DNA of 64,000 bases from Symsagittifera roscoffensis (taxonomy: Eukaryota > Xenacoelomorpha > Acoela > Convolutidae), in contig NC_087064.1 of NCBI RefSeq assembly GCF_963678635.1, positions 12,555,989 through 12,619,988 of the forward strand. Direction: 5' to 3'. The position numbers and the translations under genes were made by a program. Under the pieces are notes generated by a model. The model was not told the origin of the DNA. It did no database searches and worked only from the letters and a program-made list of their open reading frames with translations. This document shows positions 23,113-33,887 of the stretch, piece by piece. Position 1 is the stretch's first letter. Every line of letters begins with the position of its first letter.

Positions 23113-24981
23113 CTACAAAAAATAGATTTCTGGGCTTTCGATCTCCTGACTGAATTTCCGCGCCAAAAAGTCAACTTGAGTTGGCACACGAATCAGTTGT
23201 TTTTTAAATGCAGCATTTTGAATGAATCCCTTCAACAGACGTAGTATCAGGATACCGTCTTTTGAGTACAAAGAACAGCCGGAAAGCTGTATCTTTGGCA
23301 CCGAACACATCGTCAACTTCACTGACGCCTTTCGGTCCAACAACGAACGTCTCAAAACGCAGAAATTGAACGACAACTCACTCACAATATGCGAAATTAC
23401 TTTGCCTGCATAGTGGTACACAGAATTGTCCCCATTTCTTCTAGGTTAACCTGGAACTCTAGGTTACCCGAATCTTTTACTGTGTTTTTAGATAATAAAC
23501 TTGCTCAGAGGTCGGGTATTGAAAGAAAAAAAAAGCGTAGAAATTACCGGGGTATCAACTATGAAGCTCTCCCGACAGGCTTGGATAGCTTCTCGCATAT
23601 TGCGCCTGTTCTTAACTCCTGTTGTTTGCTTAGCCGGAGCAAGAGAAACACGGCACCTTCGGGCAAATTCGGCATCGTGGTCTAGATAACCATCAAAACA
23701 AATGAGAAATCCCACAAAGAATATTGACAGGGCGCTCAAATACGTCAATTTATTCAAACGTAATGCTTTTATGGAGTCAATGGCTTCATTGGGTGCATTC
23801 GTCGCATACCGCATCATTTTTGTTACGAAAGGGGCAAAAAGATGCGCAAATGGGTCCCACAATTTAAACTCCTCATTCAATTATTTGAACAAGAACAAAA
23901 CTAGGTTTTAAGCTTACAAAAAACTAACTTGAAGGCAAAATAATTGCCTCATTTTCCACCTTCACGTTCAATCCAATTATATACAGATAGTTATCATTAT
24001 TTATTTTGCCTTCTGAGCACAATTCTTCTGATAGAGAATAGTACCCTTTCTTGTCTCGCAACTTCTCTGCAAGCTCCTCAGGACTACGTCCTGAAGCTCA
24101 CCCGCCACTTTTTTTCCTTTTCTCGTTAGTACTATTTCCAATTCTGATCAAATGGAATTAATCAAGATCAAAAATATCGGATATGAAAAACAGTTGTCGA
24201 TTATCAAAACGATTATCTACAGTATACCTTTAGATTGCTGCTTTACACTCTGTCGTTGCCGCTCAGCGCGCCGTGATTTTAAATTCTCTTCTATCAGACC
24301 GGATTGGGGATATGGTTGATACTTGTCTCCTACGAGCTTTATTTTGAAGAACGGTTTGTAGAACACCTCCTTAAAAAAACTCTATACATATAACTTATTT
24401 TACAGGAAAACATTTTCTGGTACGCATCAGAAAAACAGTTACGTGGGTACAGTTTTTGTCAAGAGACTTCAGTTTTGGATACGCCTCTTACGCGATTTTT
24501 GCGTACCTTTCTTTCAGTGCGCTATCCAGCCCGAAGTTTTTCTCTTTCGGTAAGCGCTAAAATTTAAATTTGATTTAATCGAAAATAAACAGCAAATTTT
24601 GATGCTTATATGTAATTTTTAACCTCTACTATTTTGTCAAACAGGAACCTGTTTAGTTGCAATAAACCTGCTCGCGTCTCAACAATTAATATCAGAGATT
24701 TTCTCTTTGAACTCGCACGCCGTAACTTCAGCCATTTTGCCAGAAGTGTACAAACTACTCGGCCCTGGGGTTTCTGCAAGGTTCTCCTTACTTGAGACCG
24801 CTAGCGGCGTTACCGTTATTGCAATTTCCTTCTTCTCTATGAGGGCCATTAAACCCAAAATAGCAGGCAAGGGAAACGCTGAGTCCATTAGTTGCTGGTT
24901 ACTCAGCATTTTGAAAGACGCTATGGTCTCATAACTATTGGTGATTAGGTCAATTTGTGCTTATACGTCTACGATCGACAT
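23113..24981 (-). pseudogene. gene X, copy X1 (near-complete, several breaks)
   Basis: Minus-strand exons: a, ATG at 24981 (MSIVDV..., frameshifted by a 29-bp deletion, then open 24909-24679 with ALIEKKEIAITVTPLAVSS); b, about 24550-24400 (KEKNFGLDSALKERYAKI, then an in-frame TAA); c, about 24365-24225; d, about 24120-23945 (EELAEKLRDKKVYYSLSEEL); e, 23871-23548 (108 codons, LWDPFAHLFAPFVTKMMRY, then a membrane-spanning stretch YLSALSIFFVGFLICF, then a basic region; donor CCCCG|GTAATTT); f, 23405-23113 (ending ...EIESPEIYFL and a stop). No known family. The single TM segment and basic flanks are all I can say. Confidence 0.45.
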
Positions 24982-24999
24982 TATGTTTGAGTTAACTGT

Positions 25000-25620
25000 T
25001 CGACAAGTTTCGTCAAAAGTAAAATCAGCTGTGAAACAAAGATTGAAGGCAATTATTTTTAGCTTGCAAATTGAAATCCGACGAGAACTTTAAGAACTTG
25101 CAATAGAACTGGAAGCCGGTTAGCTAAACAGTTTAACGTGCAAACTGAAGCCCGACAAGACTTCACAGTTCGCGTAAGGGACCCAAAGACGCAAGATGAC
25201 AAAATCCATATAGTCTTAAAGCAGAACTGAAGACCAGTTAGCCAAACAGTTCCAACTTGCGTACTGAAGCCCGGCAAGATTTTCAGTTTTCTTTAAAAAA
25301 CATCAAAGCCGCAATGCCACATTCCATCTTAGTCCAAAAACAGAAAGAAAAGTTGGTTAGCGAAACAGTTCCAATATCCACAATGAAGTCCGACAAGAGT
25401 TCACAGATTGCTGAAGAGAGCAAAGGCGCAACACGTAAGCCTCGCACGTTCTATGAACAGAAGTGAAGACCGCTTAGCCAACAGCAAACAGAAGCCCGAC
25501 AAGACATATTAGATTGCTTAAGAGAATGAAGCCGCAATGCTTCATCCCAACTTAATTCAAAAACAGAAAGAAAACTAGGCACAGTTCTAATAACGCACAG
25601 TTCTAACAAAAAGGTTCCTG
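25000..25620. repeat. ~118-bp tandem repeats, unit B block
   Basis: Same repeat family as 20430-20985, about five units, between gene X (lower coordinates) and gene Y copy 7. Confidence 0.8.
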
Positions 25621-27340
25621 ATGATTTTAGAATGCGAGGATAACGGATCAATTTGTGCTGATTGAAAATTATGGACTCCGCTGGATACTTCTCCCTGAAT
25701 GCAGCCAAATGTTGCTCAAAACAATAACTTCAGTTTTTCTTTGTTTGAGTTTCTAAGCTGAAAAGAAATTATTGAGATAAAACTTACGAATTAAAACGCC
25801 AAGAACTTGATAATCGGCTTCTAAAAAGGCAAGGTTCATTAGAAAAGAAGAAGTAAAATACAAATAGTCCAGCAAAAACAATCATGTATTATCCTTAGCC
25901 GGGATAAAATTGCCGATTATTAGAGGCAGAAAAAGGAATAGAGTAAATATTTGGTCATACTTCTGCTTGAAATGACCGGCACTTAACCCTATCACAACTT
26001 ATTTCTGACAGCTTTCTGTCAATATCACGACCGTAGCCAAAATCATTAACCCTATAATTTAAATTGCTGTGTTATGGGACAAAACATTTGAATTATCATT
26101 CATCAAAACTTCATTAGCTAGCTTACATTGGTTAAGAGCCAAGTATGTTTCATGTTGCAATATATGTCTATTGAAAGTGGAAAAACACATATAACTTCTT
26201 CCACCTCCCTCCAAAGGATAGTCAAAAGTAAATTCTTTTGTGTGCAACAAACTGAAATGCTGCTTTAAGTTTACATTACTGAGTCTAACTGGTAGAGGGC
26301 ATAGGTTGCAATCAACGGTAAATATGTCATTATTATAAAAACTACTTACTGCGGCGAACCTATTTCGGGAAGACTTACGCAATCCAGAAGCAATGTTTGA
26401 ATCTAAATTGAGCGCAGAGTTAGAAATTCAGTCGTTTCTGTTACCTCAGTAACATGGTTATTTTCAATGCTTAAGTTTTCCACTTTCGAATTTTCTAGAT
26501 TATTAAAGGAAACGCCTACAGTACTTTGTTCTACTTCACACACCTCATTGAGTCTCACAAAATTATGTTCGTTGTTTTCCACAATAACGACAAAAGAATT
26601 TGCCAGACCGCGATCTTATTGAGGGTCTTGACGTTACCTTGCCTATCTGCTTTGATGTATGATAGTTGCTGAGAGGACACGGGCTAAACTCCATATTGTC
26701 TCAAAAAAGACTTACCGTACTTAACCGTTATTTCAGATCCTTTTCAATATTAACAACAGTTCGCAGAAGCACCACGCCCTTTTTGCATTTTTGAACTTCG
26801 TAACTACAATTTGGCTCACAATCATGTTTATAAAAATAAAGTGGTCCCTGCATTGAGTAAGAACAACCATCTTTCACGAAAATTGAGTAATTTAACTCGG
26901 GGTTTTCTGCAACATGCCCCGGACAATTCGCAACGGTTTTATATCCTACATAACATCTTTTCGTTTTTTCGCAAAACCTAGTGCCACCCTCGAACAAAAT
27001 AAAATTCATAACTCCCTGATATATTTGATTCATATATTGAAAAAGAGAAGACCCTTCATCAACCGGAATTATCTCCGCTTCTGTAACGGCTCGATGACTT
27101 CCTTTCGTATCTTGATCGATCAACGTTTCTTACAAAATGCAGTCAGCGCTTGAAACCGCGGAGTTTTCGTGCACAGAATTCTCAACAAGTTTTTTCATTA
27201 CTACAACCTTTTCACAAAAAAAACATGATAATTTAAAAAAAACTAATGAAGACAATCCACGCATCTGGCAATACTGATGAACAGCATTACGGACTGATTA
27301 TCGAAGGACACAGTCATAAACTAACCTTTCCCAGGGTAAG
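25580..27340 (-). pseudogene. gene Y copy 7: SET and C2H2
   Basis: Exon 2 remnant from about 27188 (KKLVENSVHENSAVSSADC, stop near 27130), long open stretch 27123-26728, an acidic segment about 26600-26420, C2H2 exon 26382-26059 (both fingers present; CNLCP, H-x4-H, then STFNRHILQH), and late exon remnants 25840-25600 (AAFREKYPAES). Exon 1 is truncated (a deletion removes its 3' end and the donor near 27245). It has the best-preserved SET core of the window. Confidence 0.6.
26728..27123 (-). pseudogene. best-preserved SET domain of gene Y (copy 7)
   Basis: 131 open codons. Early part: TEAEIIPVDEGSSLFQYMNQ. Middle: a Cys/Lys-rich stretch (FCEKTKRCYVGYKTVANCPG). Then LNYSIFVKDGCSYSMQGPLY, followed by KHDCEPNCSYEVQKCKKGVV and a truncated VNIEKDLK where other copies read IEKGSEITVKYG, because one base is missing near 26745. 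NHDCEPNC (here KHDCEPNC) is the AdoMet-binding/pseudoknot motif of SET methyltransferases, and the layout is like SUV4-20. The Asn to Lys change at the motif start may impair cofactor binding. Confidence 0.6.
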
Positions 27341-29004
27341 TGCAGAGAGTGTCGAAACCAACTACCTAATTCAGCGATGCTTACAGAATTTCAATTGACT
27401 TTCCGAAAAAAAAAAGCTTTTAAAGGACTTTGTTCCAACGACAACATTAACAAAACAACTGCCTCAATTATGTGAAAAAAATAGTGACAAAATAATGTTT
27501 TTGTCTCTTATGAAATAAAACAAAAACACAGAGCAATACCATGGTATAGCATAAAACTACAAAAAATAGATTTCTGGGCTTTCGATCTCCTGACTGAATT
27601 TCCGCGCCAAAAAGTCAACTTGAGTTGGCACACGAATCAGTTGTTTTTTAAATGCAGCATTTTGAATGAATCCCTTCAACAGACGTAGTATCAGGATACC
27701 GTCTTTTGAGTACAAAGAACAGCCGGAAAGCTGTATCTTTGGCACCGAACACATCGTCAACTTCACTGACGCCTTTCGGTCCAACAACGAACGTCTCAAA
27801 ACGCAGAAATTGAACGACAACTCACTCACAATATGCGAAATTACTTTGCCTGCATAGTGGTACACAGAATTGTCCCCATTTCTTCTAGGTTAACCTGGAA
27901 CTCTAGGTTACCCGAATCTTTTACTGTGTTTTTAGATAATAAACTTGCTCAGAGGTCGGGTATTGAAAGAAAAAAAAAGCGTAGAAATTACCGGGGTATC
28001 AACTATGAAGCTCTCCCGACAGGCTTGGATAGCTTCTCGCATATTGCGCCTGTTCTTAACTCCTGTTGTTTGCTTAGCCGGAGCAAGAGAAACACGGCAC
28101 CTTCGGGCAAATTCGGCATCGTGGTCTAGATAACCATCAAAACAAATGAGAAATCCCACAAAGAATATTGACAGGGCGCTCAAATACGTAAATTTATTCA
28201 AACGTAATGCTTTTTGGAGTCAATGGCTTCATTGGGCGCATTCGTCGCATACCGCATCATTTTTTTTACGAAAGGGGCAAAAAGAAGCGCAAATGGGTCC
28301 CACAATTTAAACTCCTCATTCAATTATTTGAACAAGAAGAAAACTAGGTTTTAAGCTTACAAAAAACTAACTTGAAGGCAAAATACTTGCCTCATTTTCC
28401 ACCTTCGCATTCAATCCAATTATATACAGATAGTTATCATTATTTATTTTGCCTTCTGAGCACAATTCTTTTGATAGAGAATAGTACACTTTCTTGTCTT
28501 GCAACTTCTCTGCAAGCTCCTCAGGTCGTCCTGAAGCTCACTTGCCACTTTTTTTCCTTTTCTCGTTAGTACTATTGGAAAAACTGTTTTCGATTATCAA
28601 AACGATTATCTACAGTATACCTTTAGATTGCTGCTTTACAATCTGTCGTTGCCGCTCAGCGCGCCGTGATTTTAAATTCTCTTCTACCAGACCGGATTGG
28701 GGATATGGTTGATACTTGTCTCCTACGAGCTTTATTTTGAAGAACGGCTTGTAGAACACCTCCTTAAAAAACTCTATACATATAACTTATTTTACAGGAA
28801 AACATTTTCTGGTACGCATCAGAAAAACAGTTACGTGGGTACAGTTTTTGTCAAGAGACTTCAGTTTTGGATACGCCTCTAACGCGATTTTTGCGTACCT
28901 TTCTTTCAGTGCGCTATCCAGCCCGAAGTTTTTCTCTTTCGGTAAGCGCTAAAATTTAAATTCGGTTTACTCAAAAATAAACAGCAAATTTTGATTCTTA
29001 TATG

Positions 29005-29815
29005 CAGGGCTGGGAAAATAGTTGCTAACGATTACACAAAAAAGTAACTAAAAAGTTGCTATTAAATCCTGAAAATAGTTAGTTAAAAGTTGCCAAAAAC
29101 TTCATTCATTAAGCCGATTTTCAATTTAAAAGAAGCCAATTACAGAGTGTTACAACTGAGAAACAGGAGTTTTTTGATCGTCTCGTCTTGCAGTGATGTA
29201 CGATTATCGCAAAGCAGACTGTTGTATTTTGAGAACGACCTTTCCACATCACGAGAAATCATCGGAGCCTTTCTAGCCTTTCATCGGAGCCTTTCTCGCG
29301 AACTGTGAAAACTCTCGGTTTTCCTTCGGACGAGACGCTAGGAAAGTTTGAGCAGGGGAACTTTTCTGCTTCTCAGCGTTTTTTTTGTGCTCCTGGCCGG
29401 CTAAAGGTTGCGTCACATGGGATCTCAAATCGTAAGAAACTCGTTTTTCGCAAGCTGTGCAAATGAGTTTGTATCCATCAGCCACATGAAAAACAGGAAA
29501 CTCCCGTTGCAGTTCCCTGGCTTTCTGATGCGGAGGTTTGGCTGTTTTTGGCATGCTTGACGTGATAAAAGCACAGATGTTGCCAGATGTGACTTCAAAG
29601 CAGACTGAAAGCGAGGGAACACTTGTTTACTTACTGTGAGATAAGTGGCACGAGTTAATCAATCCTTACTCGCATTGTTGTAATAACTTATTTCGTTATT
29701 TGAAGAGAATAGTTGCTAAAAAAGACCATCGATTTAAATAGTTGTTTTTTTTTTGAGAGGATGAAAAAGTAACTAAAAAGTTGTTTTAGGTGGTAAAACT
29801 ATTTTCCCAGCCCTG
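29005..29815. mobile_element. hAT-superfamily DNA transposon (non-autonomous, 811 bp)
   Basis: Both ends carry the 19-bp perfect terminal inverted repeat CAGGGCTGGGAAAATAGTT. The element is flanked by the 8-bp direct duplication CTTATATG (28997-29004 and 29816-29823). The homologous position in unit B (about 24602-24612) reads straight through GCTTATATGTAATTTTT, so the unoccupied site is present in the same window. Subterminal AGTAACTAAAAAGTTG occurs in direct orientation near both ends. An 8-bp duplication and CAGGG termini are hAT hallmarks. The only coding remnant is a BED-like finger (29273-29554), so movement needed a transposase from elsewhere. Confidence 0.93.
29273..29554 (-). pseudogene. 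BED-like zinc finger remnant of hAT transposase
   Basis: A 93-codon frame starting MPKTAKPPHQKARELQREFP. It then has LICTACEKRV (Cys-x2-Cys) and, after about 20 residues, a single His (EHKK). This is the layout of the N-terminal finger of hAT transposases and their domesticated relatives (CxxC...HxxxxH/C). The catalytic RNase-H-like and hAT dimerisation regions are absent. It may be a leftover N-terminal exon in an internally deleted element. Confidence 0.55.
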
Positions 29816-30249
29816 CTTATATGTAATTTTTAACCTCTACTATTTTGTCAAACAGGAACCTGTTTAGTTGCAATAAACCTGCTCGCGTCTCAACAATTAA
29901 TATCAGAGATTTTCTCTTTGAACTCGCACGCCGTAACTTCAGCCATTTTGCCAGAAGTGTACAAACTACTCGGCCCCTCTGGTTTCTGCAAGGTTCTCCT
30001 TACTTGAGACCGCTAGCGGCGTTACCGTTATTGCAATTTCCTTCTTCTCTATGAGGGCCATTAAACCCAAAATAGCAGGCAAGGGAAACGCTGAGTCCAT
30101 TAGTTGCTGGTTACTCAGCATTTTGAAAGACTCTATGGTCTCATAACTATTGGTGATTACGTCTAGCAATCTAGATTTTTGTGCCTCTACCAGGTCAATT
30201 TGTGCTAATACGTCTACGATCGACATTACGTTTGAGTTAACTGTTCGAC

Positions 30250-31760
30250 AAGTTTCTTAAAAATTAAAATCAGCTGTGAAACAAAGAAGGCAATTAATTC
30301 TAGCTGGCAAATTGAAATCCGACGAGAACTTGCAATAGAACTGTAAGCCGATTAGCTAAACAGTTTAACGTGCGAACTGAAGCCCGACAAGACTTCACAG
30401 TTCGCGTAAGGGACCCAAACACGCAAGGTGACAAAATCCATATAGTCTTAAAGCAGAACTGAAGACCAGTTAGTCAAACAGTTCCAACTTGCGTACTGAA
30501 GCCCGGCAAGATTTTCAGTTTTCTCTAAAAAAAACAAAGCGGCAATGCTACATTCCATCTTAGTCCAAAAACAGAAAGAAAAGTTGGTTAGCCAAACAGT
30601 TCCAATATCCATACTGAAGTCCGAAAAGCGTTCACAATTTGTTGAAGAGAGCAAAGGCGCAACACGTAAGCCTCGCACTTTCTATGAGCAGAAGTGAAGA
30701 CCGCTTAGCCAACAGCAAACAGAAGCCCGACAAGACATATTAGATTGCTTAAGAGAACGAAGCCGCAATGCTTCATCCCAACTTAATCCAAAAAGAGAAA
30801 GAAAACTAGGCACAGTTCTAATAACGCACAGTTCTAACAAGCAAACTGAAGTCAGAAAAGACTTCACACAGCTTGCTGAAGTGAACAAGGGCAATTGCAT
30901 AATCCCACATTGTTTTAAATCAGAATTAAAGACGGATGGCCAAACAGTTCCAACTTGCAAACTGAAGCCCGACAAGACACTCAGTTTTTTACAGAGAACG
31001 AAGCCGCAATGCTTCATTCCAACCTAATCCAAAAAAAGAAAAGATAACTCGGCAGCCGCAAAGTCTCAGTTTTCTTTAAGCAAACAAAGCCAATGCTTCA
31101 GTCCAACTGAGTCTAAAAACAGAAAGAAAAAATGGTTAACCACACACTTCCACACTACAAGGTGAAGTCCGACAAGACTTCAAAGTTTGCTGAAGAGAGC
31201 GAAAGCGCAACAGGCAAGCCCCACATGTTTGCTTAGAGAGTAAAAAAGCTCAACAGGCAAGCCCCACATGTTCTATGAACAACTGAAGACTGCTTGTCCA
31301 AACAAATCCAACTTGCAAACTGAAGCCCGACAAGACATCTTAGTTTGCTAAAGAGAACGAAGCCACAATGCTTCATTCCAACCTAATCCAAAAAAGAAAA
31401 GATAACTCGGCAGCCGCACAGTTCTAACAAGCAAACTTAAGTCCGTAAAGACTTAGTTTGCTGAAGTGAACTAGGGCATTTGCATAATCCCACATGATAT
31501 AAAAACAGAACTGAAGACCGGACAGCCAAACAGTTTCAACTTGCAAACTGAAGCCCTACAAGACTTCTCAGTTTGCTTTAAGAAAACAAAGCCGCATTGC
31601 TACATTCGAACTTAGTCCAAAAACAAAGGATAATTGGTTAGCCAAGCAGTTCCATCATACAAACTGAAGTACGAGAAGACTTCATAGATAGGTGAGGAAA
31701 GCAAAGGCGCAGTAGGCAATCCTTACATGTTCTATGAACAGAAGTGAAGATCGCTTAGCG
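30250..31760. repeat. ~118-bp tandem repeats, expanded block of unit C
   Basis: About twelve diverged units; CTGAAG(C/T)CCGACAAGAC recurs at about 30379, 30498, 30616, 30722, 30848, 30964 and onward. It is twice to three times as long as the blocks in units A and B. It ends at about 31760, where the foldback cluster begins. Confidence 0.85.
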
Positions 31761-31769
31761 TTAATGAAT

Positions 31770-32345
31770 GGCCCAATTAAGTCATGGATCAATTTCCAGC
31801 TCAAGTTATCTAGGGTAGCCTATAGGTATCCCTGAAAATGAAAAAATTTTGCGCAAAAGTATTGTTACAGAGAGCGACATAAACTACTTGCTTTATCGAG
31901 AGGCCCTATACCGAGCTGAAATGCTTTTTTGGTGTATCACGGGCTAGCGTGAGTATGAATTCTAGGGGTTTCAATAATAGTCCTTTGTTACAACTCATAG
32001 AAAAAAAAACAAGATTGATACTTTTGATGATTTTTCCTTGTTTTTCGAACCTATCTTGTTTTTTCTATTAATTGGGACAAGACGTATAAATGAAACACCT
32101 AGCAGTCGATTGCACACTACGTGGTAGTCTAGAACGAATTTGGGCTCCTTATAGTGCATCTCTATAAATCAAGATGTTTTTCTGTCACTCTAACAATTTT
32201 TTACTCGTGACTTTTTTTACTTTCACGGATAACTGTACGCTATCCTAGGTAACCTGATGAGCTGAAAGCTCATCCACGAATCAACCTGACCACGCCAACG
32301 ACCGAATTCTTGTCATCTCTCAGAAAGAGGATATTAACCCTACTT
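31770..32345. mobile_element. foldback / palindromic MITE-like element
   Basis: The left arm (about 31786-31990: CAATTTCCAGCTC, GGGTAGCCTATAGGTATCC, AAATTTTGCGC, GTTACAGAGAGCGACA, TAGGGGTTTCAATAATAG) is the inverse of the right arm (about 32050-32280: TTGGGACAAGACG, CACCTAGCAGTC, CTGTCACTC, GCTATCCTAGGTAACCTGATGAG). This forms a hairpin-like element of about 480 bp with long imperfect arms and no coding capacity. Several copies follow. Confidence 0.6.
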
Positions 32346-33887
32346 AACATGTCATGGCAACTCTGGTACTTCTGATGATTTTCCCTTAGTTTTTCGAACT
32401 TATCTTGTTCTTTATGTAAGTTGGAGCCAAGAAACAAGCCAGAAACCTCCAGACTTGCTGGCACTCAACTGCAGTATGATAGAAAGCATTTTGTCTCAAT
32501 ATAGCGCTTCGCCTCAAAAAAGTTTTAGGTTTTTTCTGTAGCGCTGTAACAAATTTTTTGCGCATGACTTTTTTTCAAATACCTGTGCGCTACCCTAGAT
32601 AACTTGATGAGCCTAAAGTTCAACCATAAAGCAATCAAGCCTTGCTGATGACCGATTTGCCATCAATTTCCAGAAAAAGGCCGTTTGCCCTACCTAATGG
32701 TCATGTCAACTCAGATTCGAAAAACAAGAGGAAAAATCATCAGAAGTATCATCAAGTTGAAATAACATGTTAGGTACGGTAAAAATGCGTTTTCTGGATA
32801 TTGAAGCCAATTCAGTCGTTAAAATAACCAGATTGGTTCATACACGAATTTCCAGCTCATCAAGGGTAACGTACAGGTATCCTTGAAAATGAAAAAAAAT
32901 CATGCGCGAGAATATTGTTAGAAAGCGACAGAATAAAATACTTGTTTTATAGTCAGGACCTAACGGAACCCAAATGTTTTTTAGCCTACCGCAGACTTGC
33001 GTTATTATTAATTCTAGGGGTTTAAATTATAGGTTTTTGTTCCAACTAATAGAAAAAAATAAGGTTGGTAGTTTTGATGATTTTTCCTTGTTTTTCGAAT
33101 CTTGTTTTCTTTTTAGTTGGTACAAAGACCTATCATTGAAACCCCTAAAAATTATTTTAACGTTAATCTACGACACGCCAAAAAGCATCCGAGCTCGATA
33201 TAGTTCCTCTCTGTAAAACAAGTTGCTTTTTCTGTCGCAATCTGTAACAAAATTTTAGCGCATGATTTTTTCATTCTCACGAATACCTGTAGGCTACCCT
33301 AGGTAACCCGATGTGCTGATATTTTGTCAATGAATTAATGTGGCGAAGCGCAAGACATTATTGGCATCAATTCCCAGAAAGAGGGTTTTACCCTACTCAA
33401 CATGTCATGTCAACTCTGGTACTTATGATGATGCTTTCCCATTGTTCTTCGAACATGTCTTGTTTTTTCTACAAGTTGGAAACTATTAACACGCCTGAAA
33501 CCACTGGAAGTCATACTCGCGCTAATTTGCATTATGCTAGAAAGCATTTAGGCTCAATGTAGCTCTTCTCTATAAAGAAATATACAGGTTTTTTCTGTAG
33601 CGCTGTAACAAATTTTTTGCGCATGAATTTTCATTTTCATGGATACCTGTGGGCTACCCTACATAACTTGATGAGCCCAAAAATCTTTCATGAATCGATC
33701 CAGTCATGTTGACGACCGATTTTGCATTAATTTTTAGAAGAGGGCTATTTGCCCTACCTGAATTTTAGGACTTAATATACTTCACAACTACCTTTTTTCA
33801 ATAGCTAAAATTACAAGTAAAACTGTATAATTGAGCAATAAGATAGACCTTTTCAACAGCATATGATAAAAAAAATCAAATCAGTTG
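32344..33887. repeat. 1.54-kb tandem duplication, copy 1 (foldback cluster)
   Basis: Starts TTAACATGTCATGGCAACTCTGG and is repeated at 33888. It contains part of one foldback element, a complete palindromic element (about 32840-33310) and another partial arm. Open frames here are incidental to the palindromes. Confidence 0.92.

Larger units (their letters stand above)
19278..23886. repeat. 4.4-kb array, unit A
   Basis: First unit of a second tandem array, starting at GAACAAGAAGAAAACTAGG. The same start occurs at 23887 and 28330. The unit contains the 3' exons of gene X (minus), about 118-bp repeats (20430-20985), gene Y copy 6 and the terminal exons of the next gene X. It is 4,609 bp long, versus 4,443 bp for unit B. 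Confidence 0.85.
23887..28329. repeat. 4.4-kb array, unit B
   Basis: Second unit, collinear with unit A. The terminal blocks 23113-23880 and 27557-28325 are nearly identical (offset 4,444 bp), whereas the middle differs by several percent and by indels. Exchange or homogenisation was therefore not uniform along the unit. Confidence 0.85.
27557..30226 (-). pseudogene. gene X, copy X2 (split by hAT insertion)
   Basis: Exon a from ATG 30226 (MSIVDVLAQIDLVEAQKSRL, open to 29966 and then shifted by small changes at about 29975); the hAT element 29005-29815 lies in the following intron; exon b 28948-28796, open throughout because codon GCG-TTA-GAG replaces the TAA of units A and B; exon c 28762-28621 (EVFYKPFFKIKLVGDKYQPY, ending at AAAG|GTATACTG); exon d about 28560-28378 (one TGA near its start in all copies); exon e 28314-27992 (one base deleted relative to X1); exon f 27849-27557. 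Introns b/c and others are only about 30-50 nt. Function unknown. Confidence 0.45.
28330..31760. repeat. 4.4-kb array, unit C (incomplete, with hAT insertion)
   Basis: Third unit. It starts like A and B, carries gene X 5' exons interrupted by an 811-bp hAT element (29005-29815), then an expanded block of about 118-bp repeats to about 31760. It has no gene Y copy. Confidence 0.8.

Noticed and set aside
23222-23689. Plus-strand frames opposite gene X terminal exons (also 27666-28133)
   Set aside because: The minus strand has the longer frames, the TM segment and matching splice signals; plus frames are likely shadows.
20430-31760. CRISPR-like array reading of the ~118-bp repeats
   Set aside because: Units are diverged and contiguous without unique spacers, and the DNA is eukaryotic.
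1-31760. Gene Y as a LINE (SGNH domains occur in CR1-like ORF1 proteins)
   Set aside because: No reverse transcriptase or endonuclease was found in any copy, and copies keep introns, which retroposition would remove.
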